From assembly GCA_024278765.1 (NCBI GenBank), contig JAJRSM010000056.1:1-42165 (forward strand): a stretch of 42,165 nucleotides of DNA, read 5' to 3'. The first letter of the stretch is position 1. The number at the start of each line of letters is the position of its first letter. The notes below the pieces were generated by a model. The model searched no databases, was not told where the DNA came from, and saw only the letters and a list, made by a program, of their open reading frames with translations. The DNA is from Deltaproteobacteria bacterium. Its GTDB lineage: Bacteria > Desulfobacterota > GWC2-55-46 > DRQE01. The position numbers and the translations under genes were made by a program. This document shows positions 41,609 through 42,165 of this stretch, one piece after another.

Positions 41609-42027
41609 TTCAAATTTATGAATGCCTGGGCGCGTAGCCAAGACTGCGGACTCTAACCCTCATGTACTTAAAAGGTGCTGCGCACGGCTAGATGTATTGA
41701 AAGAGTTTTGAATAATTAATAGTGGCTGTCCCTATTAATTTACTGATATCTTTTAGCCAATCTCACCCCTAAAGGTTTTATATCTTTCCTCATCTAGCAC
41801 GAACCTCCTTGAAGCAAAGACATCACTCCAATATTTTTAAACATATAAAAACTATCCATAGCAAACATGTATAAAACTGGACCTAATGCTTCAAACCATA
41901 TCTATTTTCTCTCTTTATAAATGCATCTCTACCACCTTCCAATATCTCGCAAACATGCTCCCTAATACTCTGCTGATCAAGAACATTGACCTCTATTTCA
42001 TTTTTTAAACTATTATTTTCCAAAGAT
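41609..42027. other. Region between the tandem repeats and the IS3 end
   Basis: No established gene is seen. It contains a palindrome ATTAATAG-TGGCTGTCC-CTATTAAT (41715-41739) of the kind left by REP-type elements, and a truncated leftward reading frame (41883-42023). Another 17-codon frame ending near 41740 has AGGAGG upstream but is too short to call. Confidence 0.5.
41883..42023 (-). pseudogene. Unrecognised ORF fragment cut by the IS3 element
   Basis: A leftward frame ends with TAG at 41883-41885 and encodes a sensible helical, charged sequence (DQQSIREHVCEILEGGRDAF). Its upstream side runs into the IS3 terminus at 42028. TTG 42023 is formally a start but lies five bases from the IS end without a ribosome site, so this is more likely the 3' remnant of an interrupted gene. 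I do not recognise the family. Confidence 0.4.
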
Positions 42028-42165
42028 TGGACTTCCCTCAGTTTAGTAGACAACTACCCTTTACCTGATGAAGCCATTTCAAAGTCATGCGGGCTCAGCT
42101 GACCGAGGTAGCTGTGACGCCGGGTTTTGTTGTAAAAGACCTCGATGTAATCAAAGAGGTCAGCC
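42028..42165 (-). mobile_element. IS3-family insertion sequence, right-end fragment (second element)
   Basis: Read on the minus strand, the end of a transposase gene is followed by TGTCTACTAAACTGAGGGAAG and a terminal CA whose complement is TG at 42028-42029. This is the same type of terminus as at 1-138 but differs in sequence, so it is a different IS3-family member. The element continues beyond the window. Confidence 0.75.
42054..42164 (-). CDS. IS3-family transposase (OrfB), C-terminal fragment
   Basis: The minus-strand frame enters from the window edge and stops at TAG 42054-42056. It reads [20 protein letters not shown] and then SPHDFEM, the standard IS3 OrfB tail. The 5' part is outside the window. 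Compared with the fragment at 1-108 it shares the DYIEVFYN core but differs afterwards, so the two elements are related rather than identical. Confidence 0.8.
   Translation of the reverse strand, partial: ADLFDYIEVFYNKTRRHSYLGQLSPHDFEMASSGKG

Noticed and set aside
1-42165. Composite transposon carrying the whole nitrate island between IS3 ends
   Set aside because: The two IS ends differ in sequence, and housekeeping genes such as proA, ispG and pabB lie between them.
1-42165. tRNA or rRNA genes
   Set aside because: GGTTCAAG-type segments resemble T-arms but are perfect 23-bp hairpins without cloverleaf context; nothing else matches.

Overview
The window looks like a chromosomal contig of a Gram-negative, anaerobically respiring bacterium. 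The evidence is a lipoprotein signal, periplasmic c-type cytochromes, NarGHJI with NarK transporters, and MEP-pathway IspG. The many dispersed palindromic repeats in the gaps resemble those of Desulfobacterota/Nitrospirota-type genomes, but I cannot fix the taxon from sequence alone. Both ends of the window lie inside different IS3-family transposase genes whose 3' ends face inward. That suggests the contig was cut at repeats.

Layout. 1-138: IS3 remnant. 0.3-3.7 kb: housekeeping genes (proA, a SAM-hydroxide adenosyltransferase, dtd) and a haem lipoprotein. 4.2-5.3 kb: a GAF-GGDEF diguanylate cyclase. 5.55-6.1 kb: a dead IS200-like element. 6.1-8.65 kb: a long structured leader, a small ORF, a universal stress protein and a nitrate/nitrite MFS transporter. 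9.2-11.5 kb: pabB-pabC. 11.8-12.9 kb: ispG. 13.2-16 kb: two Sel1-repeat proteins. 16.2-17.5 kb: an orphan histidine kinase that seems to have lost its 5' end to a repeat. 18-27.4 kb: cytochrome c-narG-narH-narJ-narI behind a clear sigma-70 promoter, then a second narK. 27.6-30.3 kb: a decayed Cys-rich gene, a NosD-like beta-helix protein, a small membrane protein and a hemerythrin protein. 30.5-31 kb: a conserved hypothetical. 31.2-39.9 kb: a leftward molybdenum locus (moaA-mop-modA-modB-modC-moaC-moaD-moaE-mobB-mobA-moeA-mog). 40.2-41.5 kb: a degenerate sigma-54-activator-like regulator. 41.5-42.2 kb: repeats, a truncated ORF and the second IS3 remnant.

The parts fit together as a nitrate-respiration island. 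ModABC and Mop bring in and hold molybdate. The Moa/Moe/Mog/Mob proteins build the bis-MGD cofactor. NarGHI uses that cofactor to reduce nitrate with quinol electrons, NarJ matures the enzyme, two NarK proteins move nitrate/nitrite, and a membrane-anchored cytochrome c is co-transcribed with the reductase. Hemerythrin and NosD-like proteins nearby hint at further N-oxide or O2 handling. No moeB was seen.

The least explained material is between the genes. A modular repeat family combines variable short palindromes with a constant GGCAAA-like spacer. It fills most gaps, abuts stop codons, and in places supplies coding ends. The mog 5' end is present in three tandem copies. The leader before the universal stress gene can form an H-type pseudoknot next to the Shine-Dalgarno sequence.
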